This document shows positions 10,274-21,259 of a DNA stretch of 64,000 nt, one piece after another. Origin of the DNA: Sanguinoderma infundibulare (taxonomy: Eukaryota > Basidiomycota > Agaricomycetes > Polyporales > Polyporaceae). The stretch covers positions 310,001 through 374,000 of the forward strand of contig JAVLRN010000012.1 in the NCBI GenBank assembly GCA_032821775.1. Reading direction: 5' to 3'. The notes beneath the pieces are model-generated. The model did no database searches, had not been told where the DNA came from, and saw only the letters and a list, made by a program, of their open reading frames with translations. Numbering within the stretch: position 1 is the first letter of the stretch; the number at the start of each line of letters is the position of its first letter. The position numbers and the translations under genes were made by a program.

Positions 10274-12182
10274 CGCCGTGCGCGCGCCCCCCCTCCATCG
10301 CCGCTCTCGTTCTCGTTCCCGTTCTCGTTCTCATTCCCAGAGCTGCGGGCCGCGCGTCGGTGCGGCGCGAGACTCGCTGCTCTGTTCCGCTTGGGTTCAC
10401 ACGTCGACGCTTCGGCCGACGTATCGTTTGTATCAGAGGTTTTTTGGGGGGATGGAAGAAGGCGGCCGGCCCTGGACTTGGCCGGGGCTTTCAATCGTTT
10501 GTAAAAATGTACTTGCGCCATCGGAGCGACGACACTCTCTGTACCACACACCAATACACGTACGCTCGTTACTTGGACCATTTGGGGACGTGCGCGGGCA
10601 GTGCGGGCGTTCGGTCTGCGATGCGACTGCGCGGAAGGGAGCGAGAGGGGATTCACCGTGGCCAGAAGATTCGAAGAAGACTGTACATGAAGTCCGGATT
10701 GACGAATTGGATGTTTCTTCGCATGCGGCGATTTGCTGGTGATTTGGTCAGCACCCTGTTGCTGTCGTCATGCAAATCGCGGTGCGAGGGGTAGGCGATC
10801 CCAAGTGTCTACAAATAGCAACGGGAGAGTCGAAACTGGAGGATTAGGATGCAAAGGACCGTTATTAGTGTAGACGCCGAACTTATCGACTTGCAATTGA
10901 GCGTGTTCGGTGCCAGGTGTACTCTGCGGGGCTCTCGAGGAGCGGATTGAGCAATCTCCGCGGGTACTGCTAGGCCTCCTACACATCGTTCCGCTGTGTA
11001 GCTGCAATGATGCTGAAGAACTTGTGATGGCGAAACTCCGGCCTTGCCTGTGCGTCTCGCGGCTGCTAAGCAGCGCAATATTCCAGTTGAGGTCGATCCT
11101 TCGCAGGGACTCAGCAAGGTAAGTACGGTGGCAACTACGGACAGCAAGCAGACATGGTACTTGGCCGTGGGCTTGGACGTGAATCCAAGACCTAACTCTT
11201 CAAGATTCTGGACAGGCTGGAGAGCAAACGAAGTCTAGCACTTCCGCCGCCCCCCGCCGCGCCCTCACTTGTGGGTGTTATGTATAGCTTCGATGGCGGA
11301 TAGTGGGAGATTGGAGGCCGCCTCTGAGCTCCTGGACAAGCGGTACTCAGGAGAGCCACTGTGCTCAGCGATGAGCGAGCCAGTGTATGTGTCATTACTT
11401 GAAGAGTTAGGTCTTGGATTCACGTCCAAGCACACGGCCAAGTACCATGTCTGCTTCGTCCGGTATTCCTGGGCTTCTAGTCTTGAGGGGCGCGTAGTTG
11501 ATTCATCAACAGGCGCCGCAAGCGTCTGCCTAACATAAGGGAGGGCGAGCATTCAATTTGCGGGAGGTCATGATCATAACAGGGGTCGTGAGCATCAGAG
11601 TAGTGCAGAGATAGTGAGTAGATCAGGATACAGTAGATACGTAAGAGGGTTATGCAGGGCGGGGTGAGGAGGGAGGCGGAGGCCGGAGGGTGTCGCGGAG
11701 GGTAGTATGTAGCGCGTGCAGGTATCGCAGGTAGGGAGTAGGGTGGTGATGGAGCATAAAAATTGGTAGCAACAGTGGTATGCGCAACCCACCAGAAGAG
11801 GTATCGCGTGTGCAAGGTGTCAGCGCGGAAGCGGCGGGTGGAGAGAGCTCGTGTATGAATGCGGGATGATGATGACAACGAAGAGGGAGGATGAACCGAA
11901 GCGAAGTGGATAATTTCACATGGAACGGGGGATGTAAAATAGTGTAAGCAGCAGCTACAACTAGAAAGCACCGACCTGTGCCGGTGCCGCTCTAGGAACC
12001 CATATCCGAACAGAGCACAACCAGCACGACAACAGCGAACAGTCCATGACGACAGCAAGATGTCCAGATGAACAAATCAACGACAGCAGGCACCAGCGCC
12101 CATGCAATGGACGACCAAGGTGGACGCAAGCCGGACCAGGGCCCGCGTACGGAGGTCAAGTCACGACGGACGAGGACCAGTT
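10274..12182. other. Long intergenic region with repeats
   Basis: No splice-consistent gene was found. Contents: a hexanucleotide GTTCTC/GTTCCC microsatellite at about 10304-10338, a near-perfect 59-bp inverted repeat at 11146-11456, and a G-rich plus-strand segment at 11640-11900 that opens long but featureless minus-strand ORFs. The segment 10900-11125 has open frames on both strands, with no motif. Confidence 0.45.
11146..11456. repeat. Inverted repeat, 59-bp arms with a 193-bp spacer
   Basis: The left arm 11146-11204 and the right arm 11398-11456 are reverse complements with one mismatch (58 of 59). The spacer carries a 26-nt stretch (11285-11310) that is also present, inverted, at 7539-7564. 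The outer flanks show weaker residual similarity. The structure resembles a small foldback element or the product of a local inverted duplication. I could not identify target-site duplications or terminal motifs that would name a transposon family. Confidence 0.75.
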
Positions 12183-14933
12183 TTACCACATCGCGTCTTC
12201 ACGGATACGATGCTCAGCCTCGTTCCGTAAGGGCAGTCTTGGAAAGTGCATGACCATGCCAGTGATGGGGTCTGTCTGCGTCGTGGTCACGCTCAAGTCC
12301 GTCAAGCTCCCCTCCGCCGTCGTTCTGGACGTCACCGAGCCCGAAATGGCAGCTACAGCTGGCTGAGCGAACGTCGGGGCTGGCACAGGGATGGGCGAGT
12401 TGACAGGACGAATTGCTAGTGGGGCGACGATGTCATCACCATGGCTGTTAGACGAGGGCGGCGAGATCGCTCTAGGGAAGCTAGAAACGACCGCAGAGAG
12501 CGGGGGAGAAACCTCCCCGATCTCCACACGTCGGCGGCCTGGTCGATGGTCGTCGAAGGAAATTGAAGCGGAGTGCACGAGCGACTGTCCACTGCTGCCC
12601 GTGTGCCCGCGGGAATGCGATTGGACCGATGCGGAGGGATGCGAAGAGTTTGATCCAGACAAAGTGTGGCGTGAAGATGCTGCAGCTGAGCCGGATGGAC
12701 TACGGGACGAGTGTGGGCTGAGGTGAGATCGCATCGAGTGCAGCGATCCACGTTCTGACTGAAGCGCATCCCGAGGCTGGATGACCATGGGCTGGCGCGA
12801 ATGAATGTCGGTGAAAAGTTCGACGCGCAGCTCAGCAGCAGATATCAACTCACCACACCGAAAGTTAACCTCCTCCCGTCGCCCGGACGACCACCTCCAG
12901 ACAAGTTTGACCAGCCGTTATCCGCCGTCGGAGGTGCCTCGTCCAGGACGTCGAGGTTAATCCCAATGCCAGACGTGCTATCCGTCACGGTGGTTGGGAC
13001 AGCGGTACTACTTACGACTGAGTTCCGCCACACGCTGATGTTCGGAAGACCTGGCGGACTGCTTCGTGACCCAGAAGCGGCACTGAATGGAGAAGCCGGT
13101 CGGGGAGCAGGGAGATCCAGCACGTCAATGTCCGAGTACTCCACCGCCGCCAATGATTGCGGACGTGTCGCGGCCTCGTACGTGGGTGGGCTGTCTCTCT
13201 CAACGTGCTCGCTGCTACCTCCGCGCGAAGACGATGACTGGCGAACCTCACGCTGGAGTGGTGAAGGCTGCGGGTAGTGCGCCGTCGGCATTGGGGGTAC
13301 AGGGGGGGCATGCGCCGAGCTAGAACCTTGTGTTGACCGCGTCCCCATCGAACTCCCAGGGCGGGAACGAGCCTCATAGAAAACAGTGTTCCCACTGGCT
13401 TCGCTAGCTGCGCTCACAGTAGAGATAGGCCGCTCGTCTCCCATAGGGGGTGCTGGACCAGAATCCTGATGCCTAATCCTCCTTCCAAAGCTGTCCGTAG
13501 TGGGGCTCGCTGGCTCATGGGTCGAAACACGCGCGAACGAACCGGGGCGGGAACGGGAACCGGGGCGAGATCGGGAATCCTGTCGAGAGTGTCGTGGCGG
13601 CGTCCGGGTGTACGAGTCGGACGAAGCGGCCTCTTCACTTTGAGGGACACGTTGAGAGCCAGGGGGTGTACCAAGGAACGACATGCGTTTGAACCAGCTC
13701 ATCCGACCTAGACTAGCCAGGCGGTCAAGTCCAAGCACGTTCGCCGTCGCGATGCTAGTGCTTGCGCCTGCGGGAGCATTGCCGGACTGGACCTGGCCGA
13801 CCTTGACGCGTCTCGCGGTGAGCATCTCCGCGCCTTCGGCCTCCTGAGGATCGATGCTTCCAAGTGATTTCTCAGAGAGAAGAGAGCGCTTCTCTGATCC
13901 GACCGAGGGGTTAGAAGTGCGGTGGGAGGTCTTGCCAAGGCTGTCGGGATCTATTGGGCGTGGGGGCAAGAGCGGTGACTCGACGTCGGTGAGCGGGCGA
14001 CGATGGACCATGCGAACGCTTGGGTAAGGAGGAGCTTCGGCCATCTCTTCACTCATGCGGAGCTGGACGTCACGAGGAATGATGGGCTCGCCTGGCTTGA
14101 CCTTGGAGCGGTGCGGGGAAGTTGTGCCGGAGCGTGCGATAACAGGAAGGCTGACGAGGGTGTCGGTGTCAGTACGGGTGTGACCAGCCTCAGTGCCGCT
14201 GCGAATGCTTGCTCGTGCGAGGAAAGGATCCTCCTCGTCGCCGCTTTCGCGTGGGGAACCCTGGCCGGGGGAAGGGCTGGGGTCGGCATCGTGGTGCTCA
14301 ATCGACTCCCATCCAGTCCAGATTGGCTGTTGACTACGGCGGATGGACATGACGGTGGTGGAGCGATTCCAGAAACTGGAGGTGGGATCGGTGGGGTCCG
14401 ACTTGCGACGGTTACGGTTCTGGCGAAGGAGGAACAAGACAGCGATGAGGATGAGGAGAAGGAGAGTGCCGAGTACGCTGCCGAGAATAGCACCAAGAGT
14501 AGATGAGGAGATGGAGTGCGACGATCGGGCTGCAGCAGTAGGAGTGGCCGAGGTTGATGAGAGTGTACTCGAGGTAGAGGCGGGCGTACTGGAGGCAGAG
14601 GTGGTAGGAAGCGTGGAGGGGGTTGTGGGAGGAGGAGAGGTTATAGCGGAGGTTAGAGAGGATGGGGTGGGTGTGGGTGTAGGTGTCGCAATAGAGGGAG
14701 GGGAAGTCAAACCGCCGTAGGTCCATATTCCGTTGGTGCCAAGCGGAATCTGGGAATACAAAGTCAAGGGCTAGGACAGACAGGCAGGATGAGGATTGAC
14801 TGACACTAGGGCCATAGTAGGTCAGTGGCAATTGCAAGGTGACCGAGGAAGTTGAGATGGAGCCATCGGGAAGAGTGACGAGGGTAGTGGAGAGGGTAAG
14901 CCATGAGGGGAGCGCCTGGGTGGGCGCAGCCAT
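12183..14933 (-). CDS. Ser/Thr/Pro-rich single-pass membrane protein (Mid2/WSC-like architecture)
   Basis: Exon 1 starts at ATG 14933 (MAAPTQALPSWLTLSTTLV...LTYYGPS). A large exon follows from IPLGTNGIWTYGGLTSPPS to about 12848, then a short intron and a final exon ending EDAMW with a stop at 12183. The extracellular part is rich in Ser/Thr/Pro and likely O-mannosylated. One transmembrane helix (LGAILGSVLGTLLLLILIA) is followed by the basic stop-transfer RQNRNRRK. The cytosolic tail is about 600 residues, disordered, and full of Ser/Pro/Arg (SRPGSRSRPGS repeats, PPTYEA, PPLPPRP). No classical signal peptide is visible, so the helix may act as a signal anchor. The architecture matches fungal cell-wall stress-sensor-like proteins, but sequence identity to a named sensor is not claimed. 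The antisense ORFs overlapping it are shadows of its low-complexity coding. Confidence 0.82.
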
Positions 14934-16280
14934 GACGCAAGAAGGGATAGATGCAAGAGTCGTGAAGGGGATGCGTACAAGACAGGAGTGGGTAGAGAAC
15001 GTGGGCTAAGCGTGGACGCTGCGAAATGAAAGAGTAAGCTCCTTGGGAAGAGAGCGGGCCGTGACGGGGGAAAGGAACTGACGAAACGATATTTAGAGTT
15101 TTGTTGTGGCCTGAGCTCGGGTTGGTGTCGGATGGTATGAGGGGGTAGGGGGAGGCGGAAAGAAGGAGGAGGAGGAGGAGGAGGGGGAGGGGACGGTGGT
15201 ACGGAGGAGCACGAGCGGGAGAGGGCGCAGAGGCGCCAAGTTGAATGCGCCTTCAACCCCACGTGGTCACCGCCCTGGAGCCAGACGCCGCGCGCGCGAC
15301 GTTCGCGCACTTTCGCTTCTTCTGTCCAGTCCGCCTCTCCAGCCTGACCCAGTCGCAGCCCAATTCGCGCTAGCACGTACTCAGTTACCTCAACAGCACT
15401 GGCAGGCCACTTACGAAGGCGTCAGCTGGACACTCTTCCAGCGCGCTTGCTAACTGGTCTTCTGGATTGCACACGCCGCACGGGCATCGATGGGAGCGGC
15501 GATGGAGTGCTTGGGCACCGTAGCTGGGTCCGCAATAGGGGGGTAATGGTCGAGCAGCGGGATGGAGACACGGTGAGACGGGGAATGACGATGGGGCATA
15601 CTGGCGACCGGGAGTGAGGAGGAAAGATGGGGGTGGTACGTGTGCTCGTTGGATGGCTGTCCTCTATATGCTCTCTTCAAACCATTCCCCACGTCAGGTT
15701 GTGACCATCGGCAGTGGTCGAGTGCACAACGAGTTTCACTGTGCAGAGAGCTCTGCGTAGTCGATCGATTACTCGCCAAGGTTCCGATTGACTACTGCAC
15801 GCACGGCTTCCCCCAATTCGTCTTCCAGGCTATCTACGAGTTGTACATGAGCCACGAGTGGGCTGACAATGCTTACTGTGCGAGCTACCTACAAACAAGT
15901 CCCTGCGGACAGAACGATTTAAAGCGGACAAACAAGACCAGGCAGCGCGTCGGGCAGGACGCTCGGCCCATCGCCGACCGTTCCCGCTTGTCCGCGTCGA
16001 CGCGTCGCGATCACGTGTGCGCGACGGCTGGGATCATCTCTGATCTCTCCCGAGTCCCGGGCCTCCAGACTGAGATTGCGTACGATATTCCTCGTCTCAA
16101 TTACCCCTAGTAATATAAGATGGCAGAACTAGGGCGCATCAACCACTCAAGCACAATTTAAATAACCAGGGATATACTTAGTACGAATAAATCATCTCCT
16201 GACTGTCTAGTACACGATCAGACGTAGATACACTTCCGTGCGCTGCTGCACGTATGATACAAGGTTAAAGCCTTCCACGC
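14934..16280. other. Intergenic region, no supported gene
   Basis: This covers the 5' region of the membrane protein (including a GGA-repeat tract near 15164-15190, CT-rich on its sense strand) and about 1 kb between it and the MFS remnant. A plus-strand ORF at 15640-16110 has no recognisable motif and no clear promoter. I leave it unannotated. Confidence 0.45.
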
Positions 16281-17098
16281 TCAAGCCTCGGAAGACAAAT
16301 CCCGCAGCCTAATCTCCTCATCCTGCACCACAATCCCCTCTACCGCACTGGGTGTCGCAGACGTAACCTGCCGACCGTCCTTATCCTGCCCAGACACCAC
16401 ATCACACTTGTCATGCAGGCCCCACTTCTCGTACCTGTCCTTGCAAAGTGCCAACTCGCGCATGAGCGGCACCATCAACAGCCCCGCCTCAGAGACGCCG
16501 ATCATGACTTGCCTGATAACGCGCGTCGCGCGGGCAAACACTGCCCGGACTTGTCCCTTCAGAGCATCATCTAGCCCGGATATCGTAGGGATGATGGTGT
16601 ACCAGATCTGGATCCCTTGAGGGAAGCGTGAGGTGAACGGTAGTGGCAGCTGCTTTAGGAGAACGTTCTGGAGGATCATGCCGCCTATGACAATGCCCCA
16701 GCTCTACAGGGAGAAGCAACACGTTAGCATATCCCGAGCGAGAGCGCGATGAGCAGCAACTCATACCTGAGTAAAACAACGAAGCAAGGTAGGGCACGCG
16801 CGCTGTTCGAGAACGGCAGTGGCGCTAGGGTGCGGAATTGAGTGCTGATCCAGATCATTCCAAGACCCACTCCGAGAGGGATCTGGCTGCTGATGTACGC
16901 GGCCCTGGAGTTATTGTCGTCTAACTTGGAGAGGAGACCAAAGCCGACGATCATAAGGGCCCAGCCGAGGTAGTTCTAAGGACGGTAGCGTTTGACAAGC
17001 TCCACAGAGATACCAGTCGCGATGGACGAAGCGGGGATGACCAGAGATATTGCGAACATGTCAACGCCGGATCCCACTGCCGATGTGTTGACGTGAAT
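16281..17098 (-). pseudogene. Truncated MFS transporter with an internal stop
   Basis: The minus strand encodes only the C-terminal half of a major facilitator. It starts abruptly at IHVNTSAVGSGVDMFAISLV. A helix ending LVKRYRP is followed by an in-frame TAG (16976-16978) where NYLGWALMIVGFG would continue, then LGVGLGMIWISTQF and LAPLPFSNSARAL. After an intron of about 70 nt come SWGIVIGGMILQNVL and a tail to the stop at 16281. The GxGxGMxxxSTQF and ARALxxFxxLR...WGIxIGGxILQN patterns belong to fungal DHA-type drug exporters. No start codon or N-terminal six helices are found; the duplicated GNAT gene begins immediately upstream. The truncation plus the nonsense codon indicates a dead gene. 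Confidence 0.78.
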
Positions 17099-17242
17099 GC
17101 CATCTTCTACACAGCACCACCAGCTTCACCCCTTATTGGAGGCAGCCAATGTCATGCATCTTAACTATCTGGAACTCACAAGTCGATGTACCATCTAGTA
17201 CCGAATGAAACCTTCATGACGAGGCCCACTACGAACATTCTG

Positions 17243-18239
17243 TTAGTCATTGTCGTCCTCGCGATTTGCATTCAGACTTGCCTTGATCATAACAAACTCG
17301 GGCACACCTATCGCCGCAGCCCCGCTCGCCTTGACCCCGGTTGCATCCACTTTGCCGGCACCCGCTGTGTGCGTCTCGACGAGCTAGAAAAAGGGCGGTG
17401 TGGTGTGAGCCACAAAAGTGTAGTGGTAGTAGAACAAGACCGACTTCAAATCCGAAGTGCGTATAGATGTCTCTGTTCTTCGCCTTGGACGCGACAAGGT
17501 GGATGGGTTTCGGCGACGCGCGACGGAAACCTGCGTCGAAGAGCATAGTCGAGTAGCCTAGCACGTCCAGCTTCAGTTTCAGCGCAGGGTATTCGCGGAG
17601 ACCAGCAGCGGGCAAAGACGGCACCAACCTGAGCCTTGGTGATCTGGGTCGACGGCCACTTCGAACACATGCCAACTGTCGAGCCGATCGAGCTTGCGGC
17701 CCTTGAACTGCCTTTCCAGCGTGTCCTCAAACGCAGGCGTGAACTCGGTTATCAACCTCTGATGATGCACGGTATGAGTTGCGAGCTCGCTCATTGGGAC
17801 GCGTACGAGTGCCTACCTTCACGCCAGTGAAGCCCCATGCGAACGTAACCTTGTGGGTGCCAGCCCGCATAAGGGTCGGGAGCGTAAAGTCGAGGGTGAC
17901 GCCGGGAGGAAGCCACAATGCGACCGCTACGATCTTCTCGTTGGACCCTTGCCCTTTCTTTGTGGAGCCGGCGTCAGAGTCGGCGGGGACGACCACGACG
18001 TCCGTGCTGCCGCCGACGAGCGATGACACCTTGACGATGCTTGCCTGGAAGACACGGAGCTCGCGGATGATCTTCTGCTCGACGGGAGAGGGGTTTTTGG
18101 GATCCTTGACGAGAGTAGGGACGGAGCCATAGAAGCACATGGCTGGCTCGTTGATGAACGCGAGGGTGAGGAGGTCTATGACCTCCTGCAGCTCTGCGGC
18201 CTTTGGTGGCCGAACGTAAGCCTCGGGGTGTCTAACCAT
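17243..18239 (-). CDS. GNAT-family acetyltransferase, copy 1
   Basis: Four exons (18239-17817, 17758-17629, 17557-17445, 17383-17243) total 807 nt, 268 residues, all in frame. It starts MVRHPEAYVRPPKAAELQEV, with an upstream in-frame ATG possible but not shared by the paralogue. Acetyl-CoA-binding signs: FEVAVDPDHQGSGYSTMLF contains the GNAT motif A Q-x-x-G-x-G loop, and RDIYTHFGFE is the terminal motif B-like turn. The internal DVVVVPADSDAG...VAVALWLPPG strand region is typical of fungal 'acyl-CoA N-acyltransferase' proteins acting on small molecules. The intron after GSG begins GTTGGT; read unspliced, the ORF seems frameshifted, but splicing restores it. Its paralogue lies 947 bp upstream in the same orientation. 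The substrate is unknown. Confidence 0.85.
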
Positions 18240-18305
18240 GAGTGGCAGGCGGGTAGTGGGGGTGTGAGTGCGAGTGCCTGAGTAGGCTTGGGGAAAACTG
18301 TGGAC

Positions 18306-18449
18306 GTACATTATATCCTAAGGCCCATCGAGTGTTGCTTGGGTGTGGATGGGCACCGGTAAAGAACGAACGGCGGTTATCCGCAGATGTTTTGCGGCGC
18401 AGCGTAAGCGGGCGTGTTCATCAATGTAAATGAATTCAAATTGGCCCGG
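18306..18449 (-). promoter_or_regulatory. Promoter of GNAT copy 1 (TATA plus CCAAT block)
   Basis: On the minus strand an AGGATATAATGTAC TATA-like element lies at 18319-18306, 67 bp before the ATG. Upstream, 18449-18397 holds a block with CCAAT followed by an AT-rich ATTTACATTGATGAAC core and GCGC ends. The same two elements, at the same spacing order, occur before GNAT copy 2 (20269-20256 and 20387-20335) with about 85% identity, while the sequence between them has diverged more. Selective conservation suggests they function. Confidence 0.6.
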
Positions 18450-18471
18450 GTGGTGGTCCACTGGGACTAGT

Positions 18472-18560
18472 GACTCAGGATGGCTCACCACCGCATCGGG
18501 AGGCATTTCAAATTCTGCCCATACGACAGTGCTTTGGTCCGGGGCCGGCTCTGTATCGTC
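18472..18560 (-). pseudogene. Relic of a DUF6534-type C-terminal tail
   Basis: The minus strand reads DDTEPAPDQSTVVWAEFEMP then PDAVVSHPES. This aligns with the end of gene C (DLDAEPPRQRSTIAWGERPV, then DPVVSHPEP at 25950-25840): D-x-E-P...S-T-x-x-W-x-E...D-x-V-V-S-H-P-E. No upstream exons are recognisable, so it is a leftover of a lost family member next to the GNAT promoter. Confidence 0.6.
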
Positions 18561-19185
18561 CTTAGGTGAAGGTGTCTAGGCATTAATGCATCATGATGAA
18601 GAGTATGTAAGAGGAAGACCTTGCCGAGATTGAGAAGAACAGCTTAGACAGACCTTGCGACATGTAACGCACGTCTACACAACTTCTTCTCGGCGACATT
18701 TCTGCATTGTTGGTCGTTGGAATATGGATGGAGGACAGAGTACATCGTGCCGACCGCCGCACCGCAATTGATGGTAGGACGGCCGGATAGATATGTTATC
18801 GGACTTTGATTTTTACTTATATTCCGAGTTTACTATAGCCCTGTATATGCACTCATGCTCGTTCTTTTCTTCCGCCCTACGGATACGTTCGTTACTGATT
18901 CAGCTGGGATACGTTCTCAAAGATCTGCGCACACTATTCTTATGGTAGGCCGCGCGTCGAGAAGCCAATCAATAGAAATACAAATTAAAGTAGTTCACCA
19001 CCGGACGCAACGACTGTCGGACGCGACGCAACCGCGCTCCCCAAAGGGAAAAACACTTATTATACCTTCAGGTAAGAACGTATGTATGTAACATAAGTAG
19101 CAATTGTAACATTTCGCAAAGGGGGGAGCCTCGCTGTCTGCGAAATCGCGAGTCGCCAAGGAAGTAGACTGGGTCATGACGTCCA
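18561..19185. other. Intergenic region, AT-richer, no gene seen
   Basis: This lies between the DUF6534 relic and the 3' end of GNAT copy 2. No coding pattern was found; it probably includes the copy 2 3' UTR and decayed family-member sequence. Confidence 0.5.
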
Positions 19186-20199
19186 CTAAAGAAGCTTTGG
19201 TGAGCCGTCGTCATCGTCCTCAAGGTTTGCGTAGAGACTCGCCTTAATCATGACGAACTCGGGTAGGCCTGTCGCCACGGCGCCGTGGGCCTTGATGCCG
19301 GTTGCGTCCACCTCGCCGACGCCGACCGTATGCGTCTCGACGAGCTGTAAAGAGGTCTCGAGTCAATCACGGACGTACCTGCAACGGTAGGAGAAACAGA
19401 GACTGACTTCAAATCCGAAGTGTGCGTAAATGTCTCTGTTCTTGGGCTTGGATGCGACGAGGTGGATCGGTTTCGGGGACGCGCGACGGAAGCCCTCGTG
19501 GAAGAGCATAGACGAGTAGCCTGGCCACGTCGAGTTCAGCAAGGAGTGATATTGGAGAGCAGCGGGAAACCGAGGTATACCTGAACCCTGGTGGTCTGGG
19601 TCAACGGCTACCGCGAAGACGTGCCAACTGTCGCGGCGGTCGAGGTCCTGGCCCTTGAACTCCCTCTTCAGGGTGCCCTCGACTGCTGGCGTATACTCGG
19701 TGATCAATCTCTGTTGGCGTGCCGTGTCAGTTACAGGCGAGCTCGTTTGGAAGCGGTTGCGGTTATATAAGCGCACCTTCACGCCGGTGAAGCCCCATGC
19801 GAGCGCCGCCTTGTGGCTGCCGGCGCGGATGAGTGTCGGGATCGTGAAGTCAAGGGTGGTGCCTGGAGGAAGCCACAACGCGACCGCAACGATCTTCTCG
19901 TTGGATCCTTTCCCTTCCTTTGCGGAGGAGGCGTCAGAGTCCGCGGGGACGACCACGACGTCTGTGCTGCCGCCTACGAGCAATGGCACTTTGGCCATGA
20001 TGCCCTGGAAGACGCGCAGCTCGCGGATGGTCTTCTGTTCGGAGGGAGTGGGGCACACGGGATCCTTGACGAGAGCTGGGACGGCGCCATAGAAGCACAT
20101 CGTCGGGTCATTGACGAACGCGCGAGTGAGGAGCTCGATGATCTCCTGCAGTTCCGCGGGTTTGGCTGCCCGGACGTAAGCGTTGGGGTTTCTGGGCAT
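19186..20199 (-). CDS. GNAT-family acetyltransferase, copy 2
   Basis: Same gene structure as copy 1: exons 20199-19777 (423 nt), 19710-19581 (130), 19520-19408 (113) and 19344-19186 (159), total 825 nt, 274 residues. Exons 1-3 are identical in length to copy 1. The start MPRNPNAYVRAAKPAELQEI aligns exactly with copy 1, which fixes the start choice. Motif A is QGSGYSSMLFHEGF and motif B-like is RDIYAHFGFE. The C-terminus is six residues longer (DGSPKLL). By eye the proteins are roughly 80% identical, with intron sequences diverged but in the same positions, so this is a tandem duplication old enough for introns to drift. The intron after GSG here uses a standard GTATAC donor and can also be read through, giving a false longer ORF. 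Confidence 0.86.
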
Positions 20200-20255
20200 G
20201 GCGGACGGTCAGTGGGTGCGAATGATTAGGTGGTTTGAGAGAGACAATTGGAATC

Positions 20256-20387
20256 GTACATTATATCCTGAAGCTCATCGCGTCGACGTCTTGCTTGGGT
20301 GTTGGTGGGTAAGGTTTTTCGCGAGGGCGGTGATGCGCAGCGCAAGCGGGTATGTTCATTAATGCAAATGAATTGAAATTGGTCCGG
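20256..20387 (-). promoter_or_regulatory. Promoter of GNAT copy 2 (TATA plus CCAAT block)
   Basis: A TATA-like AGGATATAATGTAC element (20269-20256, minus strand) sits 57 bp from the ATG at 20199. A CCAATTTCAATTCATTTG core block lies at 20387-20335. Both are shared with GNAT copy 1, so the duplication unit included at least 200 bp of promoter. Confidence 0.6.
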
Positions 20388-21259
20388 ATGTTGGTCACTG
20401 AACAGGCGCAGGACAACGAAACGCCATTGTTTCTCAGAGAATTCGATTTACTATAAACTTCAAAATGACTTGGACTCCATGCAGTGACACCGGGCCCCGT
20501 GGGTCCGACCGCACTGCATGCATGCCAGTCGGAGGCAGGTGGGAACCACATACGCTCATGCGTCTCACACTTGGGATTGTATCCAAGAAGCTGCGCTGAC
20601 GTATACACAGTAAATGCATATGACTACAGCGACTCTTGGTCTCGACGCTAGATGCCCTTGTGGGGGAAATACCGTAACATACCAAGGCACCGGTCTCACC
20701 CACCAAATATTGCCCGCACGAAACGTGTCTGCCGCTGCTCGAAATAACCACGACGCGATAACATTGCATAACGGAGATTGCTCACGAGTCAGCGGCTCTT
20801 GAAGAAAGACCGTTCGTCCGGCCCCACCCCGGAGTTGAAACGGACGCGTGCAGAACTGGAACTTGAGCCTCTAACTCCGTCCTTGACGATTGTACATACA
20901 TTGTCCCTGTCAGTGTTCAGTATCGACGGCTCGGGGTGGAAGGCACATACCTAGGTCTCCGGTGAGAGCAGAGAATATCTTTGGGGTGATCCTCGCAAGC
21001 TTCCCGATTTCCACCGAGTGCGGTGGAAATCTATAGTGACGTGCACCAAATGTTAGTGATTCCAAGTCGTTCTAGTGCCGCGCGAGTTTTATTGACGAAA
21101 CGAATGGGCCCATAGTGGCGAAGCGCTTAGGACAGACCGCACCGTCTGTTGGATGAGAATCATGCATCTCACGCTTTGATACAAATTCAAGAAACTGCAC
21201 TGATGTACACGTAGTAAATGGGACATCGCTACAGCGATGATTGAAGAAACACGTCGACT
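20388..21259. repeat. Intergenic DNA made of diverged duplicates
   Basis: Two overlapping relationships are visible. A segment of about 90-100 bp at 20535-20640 (CATGCGTCTCAC...GTATACACAGTAAATG...CTACAGCGA) recurs in the same orientation at 21160-21245. The segment 20871-21060 recurs at 25275-25475. No intact gene is seen. On the minus strand the 20871-21060 copy preserves the reading VEIGKLARITPKIFSALTG, matching MEIRKLARTTPKTFFPLTG at the other locus, so the duplicated unit may once have been coding. Confidence 0.6.

Noticed and set aside
11150..11204. Peptide LAVGLDVNPRPN, encoded by both arms of the inverted repeat, resembling the 2A-like DVExNPGP of non-LTR elements
   Set aside because: The D-V-x-x-N-P-G-P order is not matched and no reverse transcriptase or endonuclease sequence is nearby.
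13469..14720. Plus-strand ORFs (for example 14003-14506) opposite the membrane-protein gene
   Set aside because: They are antisense shadows of a Ser/Pro-rich coding exon with biased codon use.
17560..17640. Apparent frameshift in GNAT copy 1 after QGSG
   Set aside because: An intron with a GTTGGT donor and TGCTAG acceptor at the same position as in copy 2 restores QGSGYSTMLF, and exon lengths match the paralogue.
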